The position numbers were made by a program, and so were the translations under genes. From JANYJZ01 sp964523395 (lineage in GTDB: Bacteria > Bacteroidota > Ignavibacteria > UBA10030 > SZUA-254), in contig CAZFXS010000002.1 in NCBI GenBank assembly GCA_964523395.1, positions 352,741 through 416,740 on the forward strand: a DNA stretch of 64,000 nt, in the 5' to 3' direction. The notes beneath the pieces were generated by a model, which worked only from the letters and a program-made list of their open reading frames with translations, was not told the DNA's origin and searched no databases. Positions 34,611 to 42,103 of this stretch are shown here, one piece after another. Numbering within the stretch: position 1 is the stretch's first letter; the number at the start of each line of letters is the position of its first letter.

Positions 34611-36056
34611 ATGAAACCACGATACAATTTTATTATCCTCTTTATGCTTGTCCTGTCGCTGACCGGATCTTCGCCGGCGCAGTTTCAGGATCAGGGACTT
34701 GGCGGAGGAATTGGATTTGGCGGAACATTCGGCCAGACAGAAACACGCGACAGGCTAGCAAAATTTCTAGCACGCGGATTTTTACGCCAGACACTTGTCA
34801 ACCACGTGCAAGGTGAGCTCAGTGCAGGACTGGGAACTGTTGCCGGCGCAGAGTATCGGACACAGATTATCCCTATTGATGTCCGGCTGGTATTAAGTCC
34901 GTTTTCATACGAATCATGGAACCCCTTCCTGTACGGCGGTGCTGGTGTGCTCCATTACAATCTTGAAACTCTTCCCCCGACCCCGACCCCCGGTGAAAAA
35001 ACCAAAGGATGGACCGGTTACGCGCCTCTCGGTGTCGGCGTTCAATTCATGACATCCGACAACATCGCGCTGGAAGCAAGCGGCGGTTACAATTATCTCT
35101 TCAATGACAATTTAAATGCCATAAAATTTGAATCGAACGATGCTTACTGGAGCTTCTCTATCGGTCTCACGGCTGTCGGAGAAAGCGGTTCAGCAGATCC
35201 TGACAAAGACGGATTGACAAACGCACAGGAAAAAGAACTCGGAACAGACCGGAAAAATCCTGATACGGACGGCGACGGACTCAGTGATGGCGCAGAAGTC
35301 AACATGCACAAAACCAGCCCCCTGAAAGCCGACAGCGATGGCGATGGATTGAACGATGGTGCTGAAGTCAATACACACAAGACTGATCCAAACAAAGCCG
35401 ACACAGACGGTGACGGGCTCAGTGACGGAGACGAAGTCAACAAGTACAAAACCGACGCCAACAAAGCAGATACAGACGGTGACGGACTCAATGACGGCAA
35501 TGAGGTCAACACCACCAAGACCGATGCGAATAAAGCCGATACAGATGGCGATGGACTCAACGACGGCGCAGAAGTCAACCAGCACAAGACCGATCCTAAC
35601 AAAGCCGATACTGATGACGGCACGGTAAATGACGGTACCGAAGTATCACGCGGCACGAACCCGCTTGACGCGTCTGACGACGTTCCAAAGAGAGAGGAAA
35701 TTAAAGTTGAAGTCGGGAAATCCATTGTTCTCGACGGCGTTGTTTTTGCTTCAGGAAAATCGGACATTACGCCTGAATCAGAAGAAATCCTGACAAAAGC
35801 GTTCAACACGCTTGACCTTAACCCGGAAATTACGGTTGAGATCCAGGGACATACCGACAACACCGGAAGAAGGGCTTCCAACAAGAAGCTTTCGCTCGCG
35901 CGTGCCGATGCCGTGAAAGCATGGCTAGTCGCGAAAGGCATTGCCGCGGATCGTATTTCCACAAAGGGATTTGGACAGGACAAACCCATCGCGCCCAATA
36001 CGACACCCGAAGGAAAACAGAAGAACCGCCGTATCGAATTCTTCCGTATTAAATAA
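34611..36056 (+). CDS. OmpA-family outer-membrane protein with thrombospondin type 3 repeats
   Basis: A 481-residue protein in three parts. After a signal peptide (to about SSPAQ) there is an eight-strand beta-barrel-like region (about 25-185). Next come about six 23-residue calcium-binding TSP3 repeats of the form DTDGDGLNDGAEVN (about 218-355). Last is a peptidoglycan-binding OmpA domain with VEIQGHTDNTGRRASNKKLSLARADAV and ISTKGFGQDKPIAPN. It anchors the outer membrane to the cell wall; the repeats form a rigid calcium-dependent spacer in the periplasm. A strong terminator follows directly, so the gene is probably monocistronic. A long reading frame on the opposite strand is a side effect of the repeats. 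Confidence 0.93.
   Translation: MKPRYNFIILFMLVLSLTGSSPAQFQDQGLGGGIGFGGTFGQTETRDRLAKFLARGFLRQTLVNHVQGELSAGLGTVAGAEYRTQIIPIDVRLVLSPFSYESWNPFLYGGAGVLHYNLETLPPTPTPGEKTKGWTGYAPLGVGVQFMTSDNIALEASGGYNYLFNDNLNAIKFESNDAYWSFSIGLTAVGESGSADPDKDGLTNAQEKELGTDRKNPDTDGDGLSDGAEVNMHKTSPLKADSDGDGLNDGAEVNTHKTDPNKADTDGDGLSDGDEVNKYKTDANKADTDGDGLNDGNEVNTTKTDANKADTDGDGLNDGAEVNQHKTDPNKADTDDGTVNDGTEVSRGTNPLDASDDVPKREEIKVEVGKSIVLDGVVFASGKSDITPESEEILTKAFNTLDLNPEITVEIQGHTDNTGRRASNKKLSLARADAVKAWLVAKGIAADRISTKGFGQDKPIAPNTTPEGKQKNRRIEFFRIK
35262..35675 (+). repeat. 69-bp tandem repeats coding TSP3 units
   Basis: Units begin at 35262, 35331, 35400, 35469, 35538 and 35607, exactly 69 bp apart, each coding a 23-residue DxDGDGLxDGxEVN unit. 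The last unit is degenerate. The nucleotide similarity between units (for example GATACAGACGGTGACGG) allows unit-number change by slippage or recombination. Confidence 0.85.
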
Positions 36057-36068
36057 CGTCCTGATGTT

Positions 36069-36106
36069 CCCGTGCCTGCGTTCAATGCAGGCACGGGATT
36101 TTTTTT
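36069..36106 (+). terminator. intrinsic terminator after the OmpA gene
   Basis: An 11-bp GC-rich stem CCCGTGCCTGC (36069-36079) / GCAGGCACGGG (36087-36097) with a 7-base loop, followed by ATTTTTTTT. Confidence 0.9.
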
Positions 36107-36141
36107 CGGACATGTTAAACCATAGATAAAGGAGCCTTAGT

Positions 36142-36543
36142 ATGTCTATGATGAAAGAGTTTAAAGAATTTGCCATGCGCGGTAACGTCGTCGACCTCGC
36201 AGTCGGTATTATTATCGGCGGCGCGTTTGGCAAGATCGTCAGCTCCCTCGTCTCCGATGTTATCATGCCTCCAATCGGATTGATGATGGGGGGAGTTGAC
36301 TTCAGCAGTCTTGCTGTTACGCTGAAAGCCGCGGAAGGCGCAAACCCCGCAGTTACGATTAATTACGGAGTATTCATCAATACCGTAATTGATTTCATTA
36401 TTGTCGCGTTCGCGATTTTCATGCTCATCCGCGCGATGAATAGCCTGAAAAAGAAAGAAGAAGCCGCTCCGGCCCCACCGCCGGCTCCTCCCAAACAAGA
36501 GGTACTATTAGCGGAAATCCGGGACCTGTTGAAATCCAGGTAA
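36142..36543 (+). CDS. mscL: large-conductance mechanosensitive channel MscL
   Basis: A 133-residue inner-membrane channel that opens under membrane tension during hypo-osmotic shock. The N-terminal helix and first span (KEFKEFAMRGNVVDLAVGIIIGGAFGKIVSSLVSDVIMPPIG) are the family hallmark. The second span is around NTVIDFIIVAFAIFMLI, and the cytoplasmic tail ends in the conserved helix LLAEIRDLLKSR after a proline-rich linker. Size is normal. A Shine-Dalgarno (AAAGGAG) lies upstream and a terminator follows. It stands at the head of a plus-strand group of osmotic and envelope stress genes. Confidence 0.97.
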   Translation: MSMMKEFKEFAMRGNVVDLAVGIIIGGAFGKIVSSLVSDVIMPPIGLMMGGVDFSSLAVTLKAAEGANPAVTINYGVFINTVIDFIIVAFAIFMLIRAMNSLKKKEEAAPAPPPAPPKQEVLLAEIRDLLKSR

Positions 36544-36618
36544 GATTCGCCTCTTCGGCGAAGTGTGAGTTTGTGTACGATATTCTCACTCACCTGTTTG
36601 GAATTCGAATATTCGAAG

Positions 36619-36645
36619 AGGGCGATCACGGTATCGCCCTTTTTT
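36619..36645 (+). terminator. intrinsic terminator after mscL
   Basis: Stem AGGGCGAT (36619-36626) / ATCGCCCT (36633-36640) with a 6-base loop, running into TTTTTT. Confidence 0.88.
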
Positions 36646-36690
36646 ATCACTAACAAATTTTTACCCTACAACTGCGGCAGGAGTATCCTT

Positions 36691-37107
36691 ATGAAAAAAC
36701 TTGTTGTCATCATGATGCTTGCGGCAATGGTTCTTAGCGCAGAGACATCCGTTTTCACACAGACAAAATCCGCAACATCTCAGAAAGCAACTGAGAAAAA
36801 AATAACCGCCCCCGCGAAGAAGAAAACTCTAACAAAAAAGAAATCAACCACCGCAAAATCGGGCAATCTGGTATCCAAAGAAAATGACCCGGCGGTGGGA
36901 AAAACTCAAAGCGGAAAGATTGTCTTTGAAGGCGACCGGGGCGGACATTATTATCTGACGGAAACCGGCAACAGAGTTTATGTACAGGATTTTGTCGGGG
37001 CAAAGATTATCGGAAAAACACCGGATGGCCTGAATATTTATGAAGGCCCGCGAGGGGGTCATTTCTATTATAATAAGAATGGCGACAAAGTTTACGTAAA
37101 ACGATAA
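36691..37107 (+). CDS. small secreted basic protein with two PBCV-type basic adaptor repeats
   Basis: A 138-residue exported protein. The start at 36691 is supported by the Shine-Dalgarno GCAGGAG and a following signal peptide; a longer upstream frame crosses a terminator. After the signal there is a lysine-rich low-complexity stretch (about 30-60), then two repeats of about 30 residues: GKIVFEGDRGGHYYLTETGNRVYV and NIYEGPRGGHFYYNKNGDKVYV. The GPRGGxYY...GxKxYV pattern matches the PBCV-specific basic adaptor domain, first described in chlorella viruses and also found in bacteria. The function is unknown; binding of an acidic polymer at the surface is possible. Confidence 0.75.
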   Translation: MKKLVVIMMLAAMVLSAETSVFTQTKSATSQKATEKKITAPAKKKTLTKKKSTTAKSGNLVSKENDPAVGKTQSGKIVFEGDRGGHYYLTETGNRVYVQDFVGAKIIGKTPDGLNIYEGPRGGHFYYNKNGDKVYVKR

Positions 37108-37141
37108 TATTATTTGTGCAAGAGCATTTTAAGGAGATCAC

Positions 37142-38677
37142 TTGGCAGCGAAAGAAGAATTTGTAACAACTATCGGTGAGGGCTATACATTTAAAGGTGA
37201 ATCGGTTGTCTTAGGAACAGCCATACTTGACGCTGCACCTCTTCCGAATACATTAGTGAAAGCCCCTCTAAAGACATTCAACCGGCACGGCCTTATTGCA
37301 GGCGCGACGGGCACCGGCAAAACAAAAACATTTCAGCGTATCACGGAATCACTTTCAGCCCATGGTGTTCCTGTGCTTCTCATGGACATCAAAGGTGACC
37401 TGAGCGGCATTTCCCAGCCCGGAGATAGTAATCCAAAAATAGAGGATCGCCAGAAATTGATCGGTATTTCGTGGACACCGACAGCATACCCGGTCGAGTT
37501 TCTCAGCATCTCCGATGAATCCGGTACACGGATGCGTGCAACTGTTTCCGAATTCGGCCCGGTGCTCTTTTCAAAAATTCTGGAACTGAATGACACGCAA
37601 GCCGGTGTGGTTTCGATGGTATTTAAATACTGCGACGATAACCAGCTTCCGTTATTGGATTTGAAGGATTTCAAGAAAACACTCCAATTCCTGACGAATG
37701 AAGGCAAGGACGAAGTCGAGAAGGAATACGGCAGGGTTAGCACCGCGTCTACCGGAACGATTATCAGAAAAGTGATTGAGATCGAACAGGAAGGCGCAGA
37801 CAAGTTTTTCGGTGAACGTTCGTTCGAGGTTGATGATCTCTTGCGGATCGATGAAAACGGAAGAGGATATCTCAGCATTCTCCGCCTTGCGGATCTTCAG
37901 AGCAAACCGAGAATGTTCTCCACCTTTATGCTTTGTCTTCTGGCTGAAGTGTATCAGAAATTTCCGGAAGAAGGAGATCTGGATCAGCCAAAGTTAGTTA
38001 TTTTTATCGACGAAGCGCATCTCATCTTCAAAGAAGCATCCAAAGCTCTTCTCGAACAGCTGGAAACCATTATCAAACTCATCCGTTCGAAAGGAGTGGG
38101 GGTATTCTTTTGCACGCAGTCTCCCACGGATATTCCTGCTTCAGTGCTTGGCCAGCTCGGTATGAAAATTCAGCATGCCCTCCGCGCGTTTACCGCGCAG
38201 GACAGGAAAGCCATTAAGCTTGTGGCTGAGAATTATCCTATCACGAAATATTACACCACCGATGAAGTGATAACTTCCATGGGAATCGGTGAAGCGTTTG
38301 TCACATTGTTAAATGAAAAGGGAATTCCGACACCGCTTGTCCATACATTACTCTGCGCCCCCGAATCGCGGATGGATACTATAGCGGCGGATGAGCTGAA
38401 CATGGCAATCCGTCAGTCAACTATTGCAAAAAAATATAATGAGGTAATTGACCGGGAAAGTGCATACGAACTTCTGAACGCGAAAATACAGCAGGCTGTT
38501 CAGCAAGCGCCGCCGCCGGAGGAAGAACGACGGAATGCAGAGCCTTCCGCGTTTGAAAAAGTCGTGGCCAATCCGCTGACACGCCAGATCGGACGCACCG
38601 TCGCGCGTGAGCTGACACGGGGATTGCTTGGCGTTCTTGGCGTAGGCGGACGGTCAAGAAAAAGCAGCTGGTTTTAG
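37142..38677 (+). CDS. HerA-like ATPase (DUF853, helicase-like)
   Basis: A 511-residue cytoplasmic P-loop ATPase of the HerA/FtsK superfamily, DUF853 branch. It starts with TTG at 37142 after a strong Shine-Dalgarno (AAGGAG). Walker A is GATGTGKTKTFQ (about 54-65), LLMDIKGDLSGI follows, and Walker B is LVIFIDEAHLIF. FFCTQSPTDIPASVLGQLGMKIQHALRAFT is the sensor region. The C-terminus contains a proline- and glutamate-rich linker and a basic tail. The biological role of DUF853 proteins is not established; DNA or protein translocation is presumed. It lies 34 bp downstream of the basic-adaptor protein gene. Confidence 0.88.
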   Translation: MAAKEEFVTTIGEGYTFKGESVVLGTAILDAAPLPNTLVKAPLKTFNRHGLIAGATGTGKTKTFQRITESLSAHGVPVLLMDIKGDLSGISQPGDSNPKIEDRQKLIGISWTPTAYPVEFLSISDESGTRMRATVSEFGPVLFSKILELNDTQAGVVSMVFKYCDDNQLPLLDLKDFKKTLQFLTNEGKDEVEKEYGRVSTASTGTIIRKVIEIEQEGADKFFGERSFEVDDLLRIDENGRGYLSILRLADLQSKPRMFSTFMLCLLAEVYQKFPEEGDLDQPKLVIFIDEAHLIFKEASKALLEQLETIIKLIRSKGVGVFFCTQSPTDIPASVLGQLGMKIQHALRAFTAQDRKAIKLVAENYPITKYYTTDEVITSMGIGEAFVTLLNEKGIPTPLVHTLLCAPESRMDTIAADELNMAIRQSTIAKKYNEVIDRESAYELLNAKIQQAVQQAPPPEEERRNAEPSAFEKVVANPLTRQIGRTVARELTRGLLGVLGVGGRSRKSSWF

Positions 38678-38719
38678 TTTTACTTTCATCAATAACTATT
38701 TAACATCAGGGGACTACCA

Positions 38720-39622
38720 ATGAAATATCTGATATCAATCTTCGTCATCTTTTCAACACTCTGTGCATTTGCTCAGGAAAAAACCAAGGAAGAAATTGAA
38801 CAAGAAAAGAAATTCCAGGAAAAAGCCGCGCAGGCACAACAGGACACGGGAGTTGTCTACGGCTGGACGCACAGCGTAGTGACAGGATTAAATTTGACAC
38901 AAATCTCGTTTAAGGACTGGGTGCAGGGCGGCGAAAACGCTCTGTCATACACACTCTGGCTTGCCGGGGGCTCTGTACAGAAAATGGAAATCACAGAGTG
39001 GAATAATGCATATAAACTTGCTTTCGGCCAAACCAGGCTGGGTAGTCAAGGACTACGCAAAACAGATGATGAGATTTTCTTCGAATCATTGCTCATCTAT
39101 AGAATGGGGTTGCATATTAACCCATATGTTTCCGCGACGCTGAGAACTCAATTCGCAAAAGGATATGCATACCCAAATAATATTGAAACACCGGTATCAA
39201 AGTTTTTTGATCCGGCGTATCTGAGACAAAGCATTGGTGTCGCTTATAAACCGATCCCTGAAGTGACGACACGGTTGGGTGTCGCACTCCGTGAAGTCAT
39301 CGCCTCGGAATTTACCGGTTATACCGACGATCCCGCAACAACAGAAATCGAAAAAACAAAGATCAACGGTGGTATGGAATCGGTAACTGACGTACACTGG
39401 AACTTCGCTGAAAACATGTTGCTCACTTCAAAGCTGGAGTTGTTTACACCATTCACGGATCTTGAAAAAGTCATCTTGCGTAGTGATAATACCATCTCCG
39501 CGAAAGTGAATAAATATGTAACAACCAGTCTGAACGTAACCCTTATCAACGACGTTAATGTTTCGCCATACACGCAAATCAAACAGGTGCTGGCAATTGG
39601 ATTAAGCTATACGCTATTATAA
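38720..39622 (+). CDS. DUF3078 outer-membrane protein
   Basis: A 300-residue exported protein (signal peptide ending CAFAQ) of the DUF3078 family, typical of Bacteroidota and relatives. After a charged helical N-terminus comes GWTHSVVTGLNLTQISFKDWVQGGENALSYTLWLAG, the family signature, followed by alternating beta strands to the end (IGLSYTLL), consistent with an outer-membrane barrel. Function unknown. It follows the DUF853 gene by 42 bp and precedes an M48 lipoprotein gene by 29 bp, all on the plus strand with Shine-Dalgarno sequences. Confidence 0.82.
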   Translation: MKYLISIFVIFSTLCAFAQEKTKEEIEQEKKFQEKAAQAQQDTGVVYGWTHSVVTGLNLTQISFKDWVQGGENALSYTLWLAGGSVQKMEITEWNNAYKLAFGQTRLGSQGLRKTDDEIFFESLLIYRMGLHINPYVSATLRTQFAKGYAYPNNIETPVSKFFDPAYLRQSIGVAYKPIPEVTTRLGVALREVIASEFTGYTDDPATTEIEKTKINGGMESVTDVHWNFAENMLLTSKLELFTPFTDLEKVILRSDNTISAKVNKYVTTSLNVTLINDVNVSPYTQIKQVLAIGLSYTLL

Positions 39623-39651
39623 CATCTATCATTTTGGAAGCGAGGTAAACC

Positions 39652-40461
39652 ATGCAGACCAGTATAAAATATATATTTATCCTGCTGATTGTCGCAATGG
39701 CGCTTTCCTGCAGCAGTGTTCCGGTAACCGGACGGCGACAACTAAACATCATCCCTGCCGGTACAATGCTGTCGATGAGCGCCCAGCAGTACGGCGAGTT
39801 CCTCAAGACAAATAAACCGACCGCCAATCAGACACAAACACAGCTTGTGCAGAAAGTCGGCAAGAGAATTCAAGTTGCCGTCGAAACATATTTCCGCGCG
39901 AATAACCTTTCCAATCAGCTTAATGGTTATCAGTGGGAGTTCAACGTTGTCGAAAGCAAGGAAGTCAATGCCTGGTGCATGCCCGGCGGAAAAGTCGTTG
40001 TCTACACCGGCATTTTACCGGTGACAAAAACCGAGGAAGGGCTTGCGGTTGTTATGGGACATGAAATTGCCCACGCGGTCGCGGAACACGGAAGCGAGCG
40101 CATGAGCCAGGGACTTTTGACACAGTTCGGCGGGATGGCGCTTGAAAAGGTACTCGAAAGCAAACCGCAGGAGACACAACAGCTCTGGATGACGGTGTTT
40201 GGTGCAGGCGCACAGTTCGGCGTTCTTCTTCCGTTCAGCCGCCAGCAGGAAAGCGAGGCGGATCATCTAGGACTCGTATTCATGTCGATGGCAGGATATA
40301 ACCCGAACAGCGCGGTTGATTTCTGGCAAAGAATGGCTCAGCAAAAAGGAGGCGAAGCGCCGCCGGAGTTCATGAGCACACACCCGTCGGATGAAACGCG
40401 TATCGCGCAAATCAAGGAGAAGCTTCCTGAGGCGATGAAATATTATAAACCCATGAAATAG
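39652..40461 (+). CDS. M48 family metalloprotease lipoprotein (LoiP/YcaL-like)
   Basis: A 269-residue zinc protease of the M48 family, likely lipid-anchored: the signal peptide ends in MALSC, followed by SSVPVTGRRQLN, the usual start of this subgroup. The zinc site is VMGHEIAHAVAEHGSERM, with the third ligand in QESEADHLGLVFMSMAGYNP. It ends with the conserved THPSDETRIAQIKEKLPEA. Relatives degrade misfolded or unneeded envelope proteins. The spacing to the neighbouring DUF3078 and aquaporin genes suggests a shared envelope-maintenance transcript. Confidence 0.93.
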   Translation: MQTSIKYIFILLIVAMALSCSSVPVTGRRQLNIIPAGTMLSMSAQQYGEFLKTNKPTANQTQTQLVQKVGKRIQVAVETYFRANNLSNQLNGYQWEFNVVESKEVNAWCMPGGKVVVYTGILPVTKTEEGLAVVMGHEIAHAVAEHGSERMSQGLLTQFGGMALEKVLESKPQETQQLWMTVFGAGAQFGVLLPFSRQQESEADHLGLVFMSMAGYNPNSAVDFWQRMAQQKGGEAPPEFMSTHPSDETRIAQIKEKLPEAMKYYKPMK

Positions 40462-40502
40462 TCAAGGGGATTTTTCAATCACAACTTTACCCGAGGTTAA
40501 CT

Positions 40503-41126
40503 ATGAAAAATTATATTGTGGAATTTATCGGCACGTTTTTTCTGGTGTTGGTTATCGGCCTGACGGTCATTGAACCGGGAGCCGGTTCACTTGCCCCGCT
40601 TGCAATCGGCGCCACGCTCATGGTAATGGTATATGCCGGCGGACCGATTTCCGGTGGACATTATAATCCGGCCGTAACGTTGGCAGTCTGGATGCGCGGG
40701 AAATGCGACACAAAAGATGTCGCGCCGTATATGGTTGTCCAACTTATCGCCGGCGTCATTGCAGGATGGATTGTTACCAGGCTGAAATCCGACGCGATCA
40801 TCGTTCCTGCCGAACCGAATATTATGCAGGCGCTGATTATCGAATTGTTATTTACGTTTGCGCTCGCGTATGTTGTGTTGAATGTTGCTACATCAAAAAA
40901 GAGTTCGGGCAACTCCTACTTTGGCCTCGCAATCGGTTTTACGGTCGTTGCGGCAGCATATGCCGGCGGTGCGATTTCGGGCGGCGCGTATAATCCTGCT
41001 GTGGCTTTTGGCATTACAACAATGGGACTGAGTTCTATCGGCAATATCTGGATATTCCTCGTCGGTAATTTTGCCGGTGGTGCACTGGCAGCAGCTGTAT
41101 ATAAGATGGTAAACCCGGAAGAGTAA
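40503..41126 (+). CDS. MIP family channel (aquaporin-like)
   Basis: A 207-residue inner-membrane channel of the major intrinsic protein family. It contains six hydrophobic spans and the two half-helix NPA boxes HYNPAVTLAVW and AYNPAVAFGI, which form the pore. The N-terminal YIVEFIGTFFLVLVIGL with its conserved glutamate is typical. The second box is not followed by the usual arginine (NPARS) but by AFG, so the selectivity filter is altered; it may pass solutes other than water. The family transports water, glycerol or small uncharged solutes. Neighbours MscL and YeaQ-like suggest an osmotic-stress context. Confidence 0.9.
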   Translation: MKNYIVEFIGTFFLVLVIGLTVIEPGAGSLAPLAIGATLMVMVYAGGPISGGHYNPAVTLAVWMRGKCDTKDVAPYMVVQLIAGVIAGWIVTRLKSDAIIVPAEPNIMQALIIELLFTFALAYVVLNVATSKKSSGNSYFGLAIGFTVVAAAYAGGAISGGAYNPAVAFGITTMGLSSIGNIWIFLVGNFAGGALAAAVYKMVNPEE

Positions 41127-41130
41127 ACAC

Positions 41131-41184
41131 CGGATTAAGGGATGACAGCGGATAAATGGATAACAACGGATTAATGTGATGGGC
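41131..41184. repeat. three 18-bp degenerate direct repeats
   Basis: CGGATTAAGGGATGACAG (41131), CGGATAAATGGATAACAA (41149) and CGGATTAATGTGATGGGC (41167) follow each other with an exact 18-bp period. The last unit contains the start codon of the DUF4126 gene at 41179. Confidence 0.5.
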
Positions 41185-41739
41185 ACGGAAACAATTCTCG
41201 GCTTGCTGTGCGGTATCGGGTTAAGCGCCGCGTGCGGTTTCAGAGTGTTTGTCCCGCTCTTCATTGCAAGCACCGCCGCATATACCGGCTACTTTACGCC
41301 GGCGGAGAACGTTCACTGGCTTGGCACATTTCCGGCGGTTCTTGCATTCGGCATCGCGACAGTTATTGAAATCGCCGGCTATTTTATTCCGTGGGTAGAT
41401 AACATGCTCGACACCATCGCGACGCCGGCAGCGATGGTCGCCGGCACGTTTCTCACAGCATCAACTCTTGTCGATACCGAACCGTGGCTCCAGTGGACAC
41501 TTTCCCTGATCGCCGGCGGAGGAATCGCGGGCATCATCCAATTGTTTACCGGCGGTATCCGGCTGACGTCTACGGCAACCACCGGCGGCCTCGGCAATCC
41601 GTTGTTCGCAACTCTGGAAGCAATAGGATCAACGATCGTTTCTCTCCTTTCCTTACTTCTTCCGGTATTGACCGGTATCGTTATCATTATTTTTACCATA
41701 ATCGCGTTACGGAAAGTCTTTAAGCCGAAAACAAGTTAG
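41179..41739 (+). CDS. DUF4126 domain membrane protein
   Basis: A membrane protein of 186 residues. The ATG at 41179 is used; a GTG one codon upstream is an alternative. It begins with ETILGLLCGIGLSAACGFRVFVPLFIAS, which matches DUF4126, followed by several small-residue-rich spans (GIATVIEIAGYFIPWVDNMLDTIATPAAMVAGT and GGLGNPLFATLEAIGSTIVSLLSLLLPVLTGIVIIIFTIIAL). Role unknown. It lies between the channel gene and the YeaQ-like gene on the same strand. Confidence 0.82.
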   Translation: MGTETILGLLCGIGLSAACGFRVFVPLFIASTAAYTGYFTPAENVHWLGTFPAVLAFGIATVIEIAGYFIPWVDNMLDTIATPAAMVAGTFLTASTLVDTEPWLQWTLSLIAGGGIAGIIQLFTGGIRLTSTATTGGLGNPLFATLEAIGSTIVSLLSLLLPVLTGIVIIIFTIIALRKVFKPKTS

Positions 41740-41789
41740 GTTTTGCATCCGGCAGTGAACTGTTTTCTCACATTATAAGGAGACATACC

Positions 41790-42035
41790 ATGTCACTCAT
41801 CTGGACAATTCTGATTGGTCTTGCGGCGGGAGCGCTTGCGAAGTTTATCATGCCCGGAAAAGATCCCGGCGGGTGGGTCATTACCATATTGCTCGGCATC
41901 GGCGGGTCATTGGTAGCAACATTTCTCGGCAAATTAGTCGGCTGGTACGAACCCGGCGAAGCTTCAGGATTTATCGGGGCAACGATAGGCGCGATCATCA
42001 TTCTGTTTCTCTACAGAAAATTTAAAAAGACATAA
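41790..42035 (+). CDS. GlsB/YeaQ/YmgE family stress response membrane protein
   Basis: An 81-residue inner-membrane protein of the transglycosylase-associated (YeaQ/YmgE/GlsB) family, with three short spans. Signature segments are GLAAGALAKFIMPGKDPGGWVITILLGIGGSLVATFLG and GFIGATIGAIIILFLYRK. Such proteins are induced by envelope or acid stress in other bacteria; their mechanism is unknown. A Shine-Dalgarno (AAGGAG) lies upstream. Confidence 0.93.
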   Translation: MSLIWTILIGLAAGALAKFIMPGKDPGGWVITILLGIGGSLVATFLGKLVGWYEPGEASGFIGATIGAIIILFLYRKFKKT

Positions 42036-42103
42036 CTGCAATATACTTTGGTCCCCGTGCTTCACTGATTTGAAGAACGAGTAACCCATCATATAGGGAG
42101 ATT

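Noticed and set aside
35144..36094. Long open frame on the minus strand inside the OmpA gene
   Set aside because: It is a serine-rich mirror of the TSP3 repeats and OmpA domain, with no start signal or domain; the plus-strand protein is clearly real.
36691..37107. Prophage remnant suggested by the virus-type domain
   Set aside because: No phage structural, lysis or integrase genes in the window; flanking genes are ordinary envelope and stress genes.
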